Shown here in pieces: positions 5,660-10,622 of a stretch of 10,622 nucleotides of DNA. Below the pieces are notes generated by a model that was not told the origin of the DNA, searched no databases, and saw only the letters and a list, made by a program, of their open reading frames with translations. The stretch spans positions 1 through 10,622 of the forward strand of contig NZ_CABUIW010000066.1 in the NCBI RefSeq assembly GCF_902491705.1, given 5' to 3'. A program made the position numbers and the translations under genes. Every line of letters begins with the position of its first letter. Position 1 is the first letter of the stretch. The stretch is from an uncultured Lactobacillus sp. GTDB taxonomy: Bacteria; Bacillota; Bacilli; Lactobacillales; Lactobacillaceae.

Positions 5660-6055
5660 TTAACATTGCTTATTAGCGCCAAGTTTAACATTCTTATTTG
5701 CTTCAATTAATGCGGCACCATTACCGATCTCAACACCGCTGTCGAGCATCCCTTCATCCGACTTCAAGCTAAGGCTACCCGCATTATAATCCAAGACCAT
5801 ATTTGGTCCCATCATCGTCTTGTCATAGTCTGAAGTATAGATCTTCACGTTTTGATCATTATCAATCTTCACAGGGTAATCAGGATCAACCTTGTCTACC
5901 CAAATAATGGAGAAGTGGGCGCCAATACTACAGCTACCACCTTGGATAGAATACTTGCCACCACCATCGTCGGTGATCAAAATAAGTACTTTATCTAAAA
6001 TTTCTCTTCTCTTGAGATAATCCAATGCTTGATCAGTAAATCTAATGTTAAGCAT
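5660..6055 (-). CDS. Fe-S cluster biosynthesis (HesB/YqkB-like) family protein
   Basis: This is a 131-residue soluble protein resembling the Lactobacillus Fe-S_biosyn (PF01521) branch related to Bacillus YqkB. The segment TDDGGGKYSIQGGSCSIG (28-45) and the run of alternating hydrophobic residues suit the beta-rich HesB/IscA fold. It has only Cys42 and the C-terminal Cys131, and lacks the CGC motif that true IscA scaffolds use, so cluster binding as in IscA is unlikely. An in-frame ATG at 6112 would add 19 residues, but no ribosome binding site precedes it and it lies upstream of the likely -10 box. The internal ATG at 6055 has a weak AAGAAAGAAG before it and gives the usual start of this family. 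The role is inferred from similarity only. Confidence 0.75.
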   Translation of the reverse strand: MLNIRFTDQALDYLKRREILDKVLILITDDGGGKYSIQGGSCSIGAHFSIIWVDKVDPDYPVKIDNDQNVKIYTSDYDKTMMGPNMVLDYNAGSLSLKSDEGMLDSGVEIGNGAALIEANKNVKLGANKQC

Positions 6056-6091
6056 ATTCTCAACTTCTTTCTTGATCCAAAATCTACATAT

Positions 6092-6133
6092 ATTATATCC
6101 AAAGCTTAGCATATAATAATTGATTTAAATCAA
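6092..6133 (-). promoter_or_regulatory. Promoter with FNR-type box for the Fe-S-type gene
   Basis: On the minus strand a perfect TATAAT (6092-6097) predicts a start near 6085 and no usable -35 box is present. In its place lies TTGATTTAAATCAA (6120-6133), a perfect palindrome that fits the FNR consensus TTGAT-N4-ATCAA. Its centre falls at about -41.5, the classic position for a class II Crp/Fnr activator. The regulator itself is not in the window. Confidence 0.5.
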
Positions 6134-6150
6134 GAAACTCTGTTATATAA

Positions 6151-6360
6151 CTAGTCTGCCCAAATAATGATCATTTCTTGCCATTCTGCGCTTTGACCAA
6201 TGTTGCGGAACTGCAAGCTAAAGATCTTGGCATTCATATGCTTTTCTTGCCATGATTCGTAGATCTCATTAGGCATGTCCTCAGTTGATTGGTATTTGAA
6301 GGAATCAACGTGCAGTTTAGAAGCATCAATTGCATTTTCTTTGTTAAACATAATAGTCAC
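6151..6360 (-). CDS. Small uncharacterised protein, probable GTG start
   Basis: I do not recognise this family. The 69-residue acidic product has no signal peptide or membrane helix. It contains SFKYQSTEDMPNEIYESW in the first half and ends in a hydrophobic MIIIWAD. The start is uncertain. GTG at 6360 lies about nine bases after AAGGTGA, while ATG at 6351 gives 66 residues but has only AGAAGTG before it. The gene lies 95 bases upstream of the Fe-S-type gene in the same direction and diverges from the 6476 gene. No clear terminator separates it from the Fe-S-type gene, so read-through is possible. Confidence 0.65.
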   Translation of the reverse strand: MTIMFNKENAIDASKLHVDSFKYQSTEDMPNEIYESWQEKHMNAKIFSLQFRNIGQSAEWQEMIIIWAD

Positions 6361-6377
6361 TTCTTTTCGTCACCTTC

Positions 6378-6408
6378 ATTATAGTTAGTTTCGTAAGTCT
6401 TGGTTCAA
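6378..6408 (-). promoter_or_regulatory. Possible promoter of the 6360-6151 gene
   Basis: On the minus strand TTGAAC (6403-6408) and TATAAT (6378-6383) are separated by 19 bases, two more than ideal. The predicted start near 6371 leaves a very short leader and would remove part of the AAGGTGA site. This favours the ATG at 6351, unless a further upstream promoter is used. Confidence 0.4.
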
Positions 6409-6417
6409 ACAATGCCT

Positions 6418-6423
6418 TATAAT
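6418..6423 (+). promoter_or_regulatory. -10 element for the 6476-8697 gene cluster
   Basis: A perfect TATAAT lies 53 bases before the ATG at 6476. I see no good -35 box at 17 bases. It is divergent from the minus-strand promoter about 40 bases away. Confidence 0.45.
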
Positions 6424-6440
6424 GGAATTAGTATAAATGG

Positions 6441-6460
6441 CAATAAAGAACAATAAAGAA
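6441..6460 (+). repeat. Exact tandem 10-mer in the leader
   Basis: CAATAAAGAA occurs twice in a row directly before the ribosome binding site AGGAAG (6462-6467). Confidence 0.8.
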
Positions 6461-6475
6461 TAGGAAGCGATAGAG

Positions 6476-6865
6476 ATGCCACTTTGTCAGTTGTTTGTTG
6501 ATAAAAAACAACATAAATTCATGTTAATTAAGATGCCTAATCAAGTTACTCCAGATAATTATCAAGGTTGGATAGAAGAAAAAGAAAAGGAAAATAATAT
6601 TCAAACTTTTAACTTTTCACAACAAATGCTTGATCGAATTGTTTTAAACTATTTAAGTGATGATAAGCCTTATGAAGCTAAGTACGTGATGATGAAAGCA
6701 ACAGATGAGAAAGAATTGTTTGTCTCTAGTCTGGAACTTGGCTTTGATGGGGATGAAAAGATGGATGTAGTCAGAAATGGTTTGTTGATCGTTTTTGATG
6801 AAAACGAGATAAAGCATTTCACCGCAGTTTTACAAGATGTGTGGAACGAGGGCGACATGCAATAG
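6476..6865 (+). CDS. Uncharacterised 129-residue protein
   Basis: I do not recognise this family. The product is acidic, without signal peptide or membrane segments, and looks like a small mixed alpha/beta cytosolic protein. It has a Glu/Lys-rich stretch at about residues 33-40 and hydrophobic strands such as NGLLIVFDENE near the end. AGGAAG precedes the ATG at good spacing. The next gene, a glycosyltransferase, begins 31 bases downstream in the same direction without a terminator, so the two are probably co-transcribed. That does not define its role. The minus-strand frame over its second half is a shadow. Confidence 0.8.
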   Translation: MPLCQLFVDKKQHKFMLIKMPNQVTPDNYQGWIEEKEKENNIQTFNFSQQMLDRIVLNYLSDDKPYEAKYVMMKATDEKELFVSSLELGFDGDEKMDVVRNGLLIVFDENEIKHFTAVLQDVWNEGDMQ

Positions 6866-6896
6866 ATTTATATAATAAGGAAAAAACACGTATTTA

Positions 6897-7826
6897 ATGA
6901 AGAAATTATCAATTATTGTTCCTTGCTACAATGAACAAGAGTCATTGCCGTTGTTTTATCCGGCAGTAAAAAAGGTGGTCGAAAAAATGCCAGTCACTGT
7001 CGAATATTTATTCATCAATGACGGCTCAAGTGATGATACGCTAAAAGAATTAAAAAAGCTGCAAAAACAGGATAGTGAACATATCCACTATATTTCTTTT
7101 TCTAGAAATTTTGGCAAAGAAGCAGCACTTTATGCTGGTCTGCAAGCTGCAACTGGCGACTTGGTTGTAGTGATGGATGCTGATTTGCAGGATCCGCCAC
7201 AATTTTTGCCTGAAATGTACAGCCTGATTATGAGTGGCGACTGGGACATGGTGGGCTGCCGGAGAATTGACCGCAACGGCGAAGGAAAAATCAAGTCATG
7301 GCTTAGCCACATGTTTTATAAAGTCGTTAACAAGATCTCAGATACTAAGATTGTACCAGGTGTGCGCGACTACCGTATGATGACGCGCCAAGTTGTCGAT
7401 GCAGTGCTGTCAATGTCAGAATACAGTCGTTTTTCTAAAGGAATTTTTAGCTGGGTCGGCTTTAACACTAAGTATCTAAGCTACAACAACGTTCAGCGTG
7501 TGGCTGGCCAGAGCGACTGGACCATGTGGCAATTATTCAAATATGCAATGGATGGAATTTCTGACTTCTCACAAGCTCCGTTAAATATTACTTTATGGCT
7601 GGGCTTTGTTTCATTCGTTGTGTCATTTCTTGCCATTGTCTTTATCGTAGTCAGACACTGGATTTTCCCACAATATGCTATTAATGGTTGGTCATCACTA
7701 GTTTGTATCATTCTTTTGATTGGCGGGCTGCAACTATTATGCATAGGGCTGGTCGGTCAATACATTGGCCGAATATATTTACAAGTTAAACGAAGACCGA
7801 TTTATATTATTAAAGAGAAAAAATAA
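6897..7826 (+). CDS. Membrane-anchored family 2 glycosyltransferase
   Basis: This is a 309-residue GT2 enzyme of the DPM1/CsbB/GtrB type, which typically moves a sugar from a nucleotide donor to undecaprenyl phosphate on the inner face of the membrane. The catalytic domain (1-225) begins SIIVPCYNEQESLP and has NDGSSDDT (41-48) and the metal-binding DADLQDPP (94-101, D94xD96). RVAGQSDW (201-208) corresponds to the substrate-loop region. Two membrane helices follow (about 232-253 and 264-291), then the typical end GQYIGRIYLQVKRRPIYI. The length is normal. The start is supported by similarity, but the nearest AAGG (6877-6880) lies 16 bases before the ATG, an unusually long distance. The metallophosphoesterase gene follows after 13 bases. 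No flippase or final transferase is nearby, so the acceptor (teichoic acid or other wall polymer) is unknown. Confidence 0.9.
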   Translation: MKKLSIIVPCYNEQESLPLFYPAVKKVVEKMPVTVEYLFINDGSSDDTLKELKKLQKQDSEHIHYISFSRNFGKEAALYAGLQAATGDLVVVMDADLQDPPQFLPEMYSLIMSGDWDMVGCRRIDRNGEGKIKSWLSHMFYKVVNKISDTKIVPGVRDYRMMTRQVVDAVLSMSEYSRFSKGIFSWVGFNTKYLSYNNVQRVAGQSDWTMWQLFKYAMDGISDFSQAPLNITLWLGFVSFVVSFLAIVFIVVRHWIFPQYAINGWSSLVCIILLIGGLQLLCIGLVGQYIGRIYLQVKRRPIYIIKEKK

Positions 7827-7839
7827 AGAAGAACCCAAA

Positions 7840-8697
7840 ATGACCCAAAAGATTATTAACAACACGTTGGTAAACGATCGAGCAAAAGAAAACTACATCT
7901 TTATTTCTGATATTCATGGTAATCACGAAACGCTTGATTTAATTGAACAGGCCAAAAAAGATTTTCCAATGGCACAGCTGGTTACTGGCGGCGATTATAT
8001 CGATGGCCGAGATAGCGTAAAAGAAGTGCTGGATTATTTAATTGAGCAAAAAAGTGAGGGCGCTATTGTTTTACGCGGCAATCATGAGCAGATGATGCTT
8101 AATTATGCAAATGAATGTGAGCACCAAGATGGCATCTGGTTCTATAATGGTGGCCGCGATACATTGGAGCAGCTGCTTGGCAAAGTCGCTACGCCTGAAG
8201 AAGTGCGCATGAGCAAGTACTATCGCTTCTTAATGTCTTGTCCAATTATGTATGAAACGCCAGACATAATTTTTGTCCATGGCGGAGTAAGACCGGATGA
8301 AAAATACAATGATCCGGCTAGCTACACTGGATCTACTCATGGTATCAAGATCGATTATGATTTTTACCGCATTTGGGCTAGAGAAAGTTATTGGTATTCT
8401 GATACTTTAAATAAAAAGATTGCCCACAATAAAACAGGCAAAACCATCGTTGTAGGGCACACGCCAACGTGTTCACTAGAAGGCGTTTTTGATGATGGAA
8501 GATTAATGAATCGTCTTGCTCCTGATAATTGTGTTGTAAGAAAGATGCAATATCAAGGTGAGCCTGCTCGAATCTTTACTGATGGAGGATCACACTCTGA
8601 TCCAATGATCTATCCGCATAATGATGGTAATGTTGTAGCGCTAGGTAAAGATGGCGAGATCGTAAAAACTTATAGATGGAAAAATGAAGAAAAATAA
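7840..8697 (+). CDS. PPP-type metallophosphoesterase
   Basis: This 285-residue soluble protein belongs to the calcineurin-like/PPP phosphoesterase superfamily. Its metal-binding motifs appear in order: SDIHGN (23-28), GDYIDGRDS (51-59), LRGNHE (78-83), FVHGG (145-149) and VVGHTPT (204-210). This is the pattern of PPP Ser/Thr phosphatases and symmetrical diadenosine tetraphosphatases (PrpE/ApaH-like), and the substrate cannot be told from sequence. An in-frame start at 7765 lies inside the glycosyltransferase gene. The ATG at 7840 is preferred, although its AAGAAG ribosome binding site is weak, and translational coupling to the upstream gene (13-base gap) is likely. The sharing of an operon suggests, but does not show, a link to cell-envelope assembly. 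Confidence 0.88.
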   Translation: MTQKIINNTLVNDRAKENYIFISDIHGNHETLDLIEQAKKDFPMAQLVTGGDYIDGRDSVKEVLDYLIEQKSEGAIVLRGNHEQMMLNYANECEHQDGIWFYNGGRDTLEQLLGKVATPEEVRMSKYYRFLMSCPIMYETPDIIFVHGGVRPDEKYNDPASYTGSTHGIKIDYDFYRIWARESYWYSDTLNKKIAHNKTGKTIVVGHTPTCSLEGVFDDGRLMNRLAPDNCVVRKMQYQGEPARIFTDGGSHSDPMIYPHNDGNVVALGKDGEIVKTYRWKNEEK

Positions 8698-8700
8698 AGA

Positions 8701-8735
8701 GGACCGAAATTCGATTGAATTTCGATCCTTTTTTT
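8701..8735 (+). terminator. Terminator of the 6476-8697 cluster
   Basis: GGACCGAAATTC (8701-8712) pairs with 8717-8728 with one C-A mismatch and a four-base loop, followed by seven T. In the opposite direction the tail is T-rich but interrupted, so it may also slow transcription of the minus-strand small ORF. Confidence 0.9.
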
Positions 8736-8782
8736 ATCTAACATAAATTAGGTAAATTGATTTAGAGATCTCAAAAAAATGA

Positions 8783-8899
8783 TTAGTCTTCTACTTTTTT
8801 AGCTTCGTTCATGGCCTTCATGATTGAAGGGTTCTTTGAGTGACAATCCTTGATCATTTGTAAATCTTCTTCACTTAATGTAACAACATATTTACTCAT
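8783..8899 (-). CDS. Small 38-residue ORF with own promoter and RBS
   Basis: The 38-residue product starts MSKYVVTLSEEDLQMIKDC. A beta-strand-like start is followed by a charged, probably helical part ending KKVED. I do not recognise it. Support comes from the GAGGAAAAG ribosome binding site (8904-8912) nine bases before the ATG and the extended -10 promoter behind it. It contains one Cys and no membrane helix. It diverges from the PTS permease gene and is too short for most gene finders. The reading frame could still be chance, but the start signals are good. Confidence 0.65.
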   Translation of the reverse strand: MSKYVVTLSEEDLQMIKDCHSKNPSIMKAMNEAKKVED

Positions 8900-8935
8900 A
8901 ATTCTTTTCCTCGCTTTTATTAAAAATACACCTTA

Positions 8936-8963
8936 ACTATAGCACTTAAGCCTAAAGCTGCAA
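8936..8963 (-). promoter_or_regulatory. Promoter of the small minus-strand ORF
   Basis: On the minus strand TTGCAG (8958-8963) lies 16 bases before TATAGT (8936-8941). The latter is preceded by TG in the extended -10 position (TGCTATAGT). Confidence 0.55.
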
Positions 8964-9005
8964 AGATATAAAATATGCTCAAAAATTTTTCTGGAAAATA
9001 CTAGT

Positions 9006-9023
9006 AATAAAATCGTTTTCATT
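9006..9023. promoter_or_regulatory. cre-like CcpA site of the PTS gene
   Basis: Read on the minus strand, AATGAAAACGATTTTATT fits the cre consensus WWTGNAARCGNWWWCAWW at all but one position. It ends right before the -10 box of the permease gene, where CcpA binding would block transcription when a preferred sugar is present. Confidence 0.65.
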
Positions 9024-9024
9024 G

Positions 9025-9033
9025 TATTATAGT
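9025..9033 (+). promoter_or_regulatory. -10 region of the PTS gene
   Basis: TATTAT (9025-9030) or TATAGT (9028-9033) each match the -10 consensus at five of six positions. No clear -35 box can be placed; its position is occupied by the cre-like site. Confidence 0.5.
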
Positions 9034-9040
9034 GTCATAG

Positions 9041-9052
9041 AGGTATATACCA
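9041..9052. promoter_or_regulatory. GntR/UTRA-type operator palindrome
   Basis: AGGTATATACCA contains the perfect palindrome GGTATATACC and differs by one outer base from TGGTATATACCA, a form used by HutC-type GntR sugar regulators in Firmicutes. It lies just after the predicted transcription start, a typical repressor position. No regulator gene is in the window. Confidence 0.55.
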
Positions 9053-9103
9053 AAATATAAAAGAACTCGAATTTTAAATTAATACCATAGAAGGGGAATT
9101 ATT

Positions 9104-10438
9104 ATGGCTGAAAAGAATTCAAGTGGGGGCCTAAATGCGTTTGTTAACAAACACATTATGCCAGTAGCTGCAAAAATAGGTAGCTTTAAACCTTTAATTG
9201 CTGTCCGTGACGGTATCGCAATGGCAATGCCACTGATTATCGTTGGATCATTATTCATGATCATTAACGCGTTTCCTGCACCAGGATGGACAGATTGGCT
9301 AAACAAGACAGCGGTGCACGGCACGAGTATAGCCCAAATTTTAGGTAAAATTACTAACGGTTCCTTTGGTATCATGGGTCTTATTGCAGCCTTTGGTATT
9401 GCATGGAGCTATGCCAACCAACACAAGACTGATGGTGTTTCAGCTGGTATTATTTCTGCATCAGTCTTCTTTATCTTAACGTCAAGCATTATGAGCGGCG
9501 ACAAGGTTCCTGTAGAAGGATTCCCTTACGCTTACTTAGGTAGTAGAGGCTTGTTTGTTGCTATTATCTTTGGTCTTATTTCCGGTTGGATTTTCCAATG
9601 GTTCATTAACCATAATATTCAAATCAAGATGCCAGCAACTGTGCCACCTGCAGTATCAAAGAGTTTCTCAGCTTTGATTCCAGGTGCCGTAATTATTGCG
9701 ATTGCCGGCTGTGTTTACTGGCTCTTCACTTGGGCTGGTTGGGGCAACATTCATGATGTAATCATGAACATATTGGCTAAGCCATTAGGTGCCTTAGGTG
9801 ACACTTTAGGCGGTACAATCGTTTCTATTATTCTTTTAAGTTTGTTCTGGTTCGTTGGTATTCACGGTGGTAACGTCGTTAACACTGCTATGCAACCAAT
9901 CTGGTTAATGCAAACTGACGCAAACCGTGTCTTGAACCAAGCAGGTCACTTAGACTTAGCTCACGGCGGTCACATTATTACACAACCATTTATCGATAAC
10001 TTCGTATATATGGGTGGTGGTGGTGCCACTATCGGTTTGGTACTTTGTATCGGTTACTTAGTATGGCGCAAGCGTGCAAGTAAGCAAAACCAAGTTTTAG
10101 CACCATTGACTATCGTGCCAGGTTTATTCAACATTAATGAACCAACCATGTTTGGTTTACCAGTTGTTATGAACTTGCTTTTAATCATTCCATTCATGAT
10201 TGCACCTATCGTTAACGCAATTACTACTTACCTTGCTATGAACTTTGGTTTAGTTCCATTATGTAACGGTACTGTTATTCCTTGGACTATGCCACCAATT
10301 ATTTCTGGATTCTTGGCAACAGGTAGTATTGCAGGGTCGATCTTGCAGATTATCAATATTATCTTAGATATTTTGATCTACTTGCCATTCATTAGCGCTC
10401 TTAACAAGCGTCAAATTGTGGAAGAAGAAGCAAAATAG
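9104..10438 (+). CDS. PTS EIIC permease, cellobiose/lactose family
   Basis: This 444-residue membrane protein is the sugar channel of a phosphotransferase system of the Lac family (CelB/ChbC-like). It imports and helps phosphorylate a beta-glucoside or related disaccharide with soluble IIA and IIB partners. About ten hydrophobic segments are visible. The family markers are WFVGIHGGNVV (249-259, His254) and FNINEPTMFG (342-351, Glu346), which correspond to the substrate-site His and Glu of ChbC-type permeases. PWTMPPIISGFLATG lies at 393-407. The length is normal. AAGGGG precedes the ATG. No IIA, IIB or glycosidase gene is next to it, so it is an orphan IIC here. The cre-like site and GntR-type operator suggest catabolite repression and substrate induction. 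The exact sugar cannot be told. Confidence 0.93.
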   Translation: MAEKNSSGGLNAFVNKHIMPVAAKIGSFKPLIAVRDGIAMAMPLIIVGSLFMIINAFPAPGWTDWLNKTAVHGTSIAQILGKITNGSFGIMGLIAAFGIAWSYANQHKTDGVSAGIISASVFFILTSSIMSGDKVPVEGFPYAYLGSRGLFVAIIFGLISGWIFQWFINHNIQIKMPATVPPAVSKSFSALIPGAVIIAIAGCVYWLFTWAGWGNIHDVIMNILAKPLGALGDTLGGTIVSIILLSLFWFVGIHGGNVVNTAMQPIWLMQTDANRVLNQAGHLDLAHGGHIITQPFIDNFVYMGGGGATIGLVLCIGYLVWRKRASKQNQVLAPLTIVPGLFNINEPTMFGLPVVMNLLLIIPFMIAPIVNAITTYLAMNFGLVPLCNGTVIPWTMPPIISGFLATGSIAGSILQIINIILDILIYLPFISALNKRQIVEEEAK

Positions 10439-10450
10439 CCTAAATAAAGG

Positions 10451-10478
10451 TAAAAAAATAGAAGCTCAATGTCGATTT
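10451..10478 (+). other. Possible left half of a disrupted terminator
   Basis: Soon after the permease stop come a tract of seven A and GAAGCTCAATGTCGA, which looks like the 5' arm of a Lactobacillus terminator. The matching 3' arm and T run are absent, and the insertion-sequence end begins at 10479. That the IS split the hairpin is inference. Confidence 0.4.
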
Positions 10479-10505
10479 TGAAGTGGGACCTAAAAAGTAG
10501 ACATT

Positions 10506-10622
10506 TTAAAACATAGGATTAATAGAGGCTTGATTCCGATATTCTTTCGGAGTTAAGCCTTTTAATCTGCTCTTTATCCTTTCTTCGTTATAGTATTTGA
10601 TATATTCCTCTATAGCTTGAGC
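10506..10622 (-). CDS. IS3-family transposase OrfB, C-terminal fragment
   Basis: The 38 residues visible at the carboxyl end (AQAIEEYIKYYNEERIKSRL followed by KGLTPKEYRNQASINPMF) match the highly conserved tail of IS3-family OrfB integrases. That tail lies after the last catalytic Glu of the DDE domain, so no catalytic residue can be checked here. The gene enters from outside the window and ends at TAA (10508-10506). The part inside is intact. It runs convergently toward the permease gene. Confidence 0.88.
   Translation of the reverse strand, partial: AQAIEEYIKYYNEERIKSRLKGLTPKEYRNQASINPMF
10526..10563 (+). terminator. Plus-strand hairpin inside the transposase gene
   Basis: Fourteen contiguous pairs (10526-10539 with 10547-10560, two G-U) form a stem with a seven-base loop. 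Three T and then AATC follow. In the plus direction it looks like a weak intrinsic terminator facing transcripts that come from the permease gene. It lies in coding DNA, so it may instead be a by-product of the protein sequence. Confidence 0.45.

Larger units (their letters stand above)
10479..10622 (-). mobile_element. IS3-family (IS150-group, IS1223-like) element, 3' end only
   Basis: The 25 bases 10479-10503 start with TG, contain GGGACCTAAAAAGTAGACA and end in CA. This resembles the roughly 25-bp terminal repeats of IS150-group elements, which contain AAAAAGTTxGACA. The transposase stop codon lies three bases inside. The rest of the element is beyond the window. Confidence 0.8.

Noticed and set aside
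6056..6112. Longer start for the Fe-S-type protein (ATG at 6112)
   Set aside because: No Shine-Dalgarno precedes it, and the likely -10 box lies inside this stretch.
7765..7839. N-terminal extension of the metallophosphoesterase
   Set aside because: It would overlap the glycosyltransferase gene by more than 60 bases without a start signal, and the phosphoesterase fold begins after the ATG at 7840.
8765..8772. Third copy of GAGATCTC
   Set aside because: It is followed only by a 7-codon frame on the plus strand and lies at the 3' side of the small minus-strand ORF. An 8-base palindrome can occur by chance.
9079..9375. Minus-strand 98-residue frame inside the PTS permease
   Set aside because: It is a shadow of the permease reading frame with no start signals.

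Overview
The window looks like a chromosomal segment of a low-GC Firmicute of the Lactobacillus acidophilus/gasseri type. The evidence is two secreted proteins with the Lactobacillus S-layer-type cell-wall domain (SLAP), strong AGGAGG-like ribosome binding sites, many short intrinsic terminators, a CcpA-type cre site and a fragment of an IS3-family (IS150-group, IS1223-like) insertion sequence. I cannot fix the species from sequence alone.

Left part (1-3990): a small uncharacterised gene with a TTG start (61-375), then slpA-like gene 1 (537-1322), an amtB-type ammonium transporter (1513-2760) and slpA-like gene 2 (3022-3930). The two SLAP genes are paralogues with nearly the same signal peptide, an unusual palindromic Shine-Dalgarno sequence and a 40-base stretch of identical DNA in the wall-binding domain. 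Most genes here have their own promoter and terminator.

Middle (3990-5650): a tRNA-Thr(CGT) gene with promoter and terminator is followed by the most unusual piece of the window. This is a run of AT-rich near-palindromes repeated at an exact 40-base period (4211 to about 4390). It ends in a perfect 26-base palindrome just upstream of an AAA ATPase with a C-terminal DUF4143-type domain (4405-5607). The array looks like a multi-site operator for that gene, of a kind I do not recognise.

Right-middle (5650-8735): two minus-strand genes, a Fe-S-biosynthesis-fold protein with an FNR-type palindrome at about -41.5 and a small unknown protein. They diverge from a plus-strand run of an unknown 129-residue protein, a membrane-anchored family 2 glycosyltransferase (DPM1/CsbB/GtrB type) and a PPP-type metallophosphoesterase, which ends at a shared terminator.

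Right end (8735-10622): a 38-residue minus-strand ORF with its own promoter and RBS, then a PTS EIIC permease of the cellobiose/lactose family. Its promoter region carries a cre-like site and a GntR/UTRA-type operator palindrome. About 40 bases after the permease stop lies the inverted-repeat end of an IS150-group element whose transposase runs out of the window. The insertion may have split the permease terminator.
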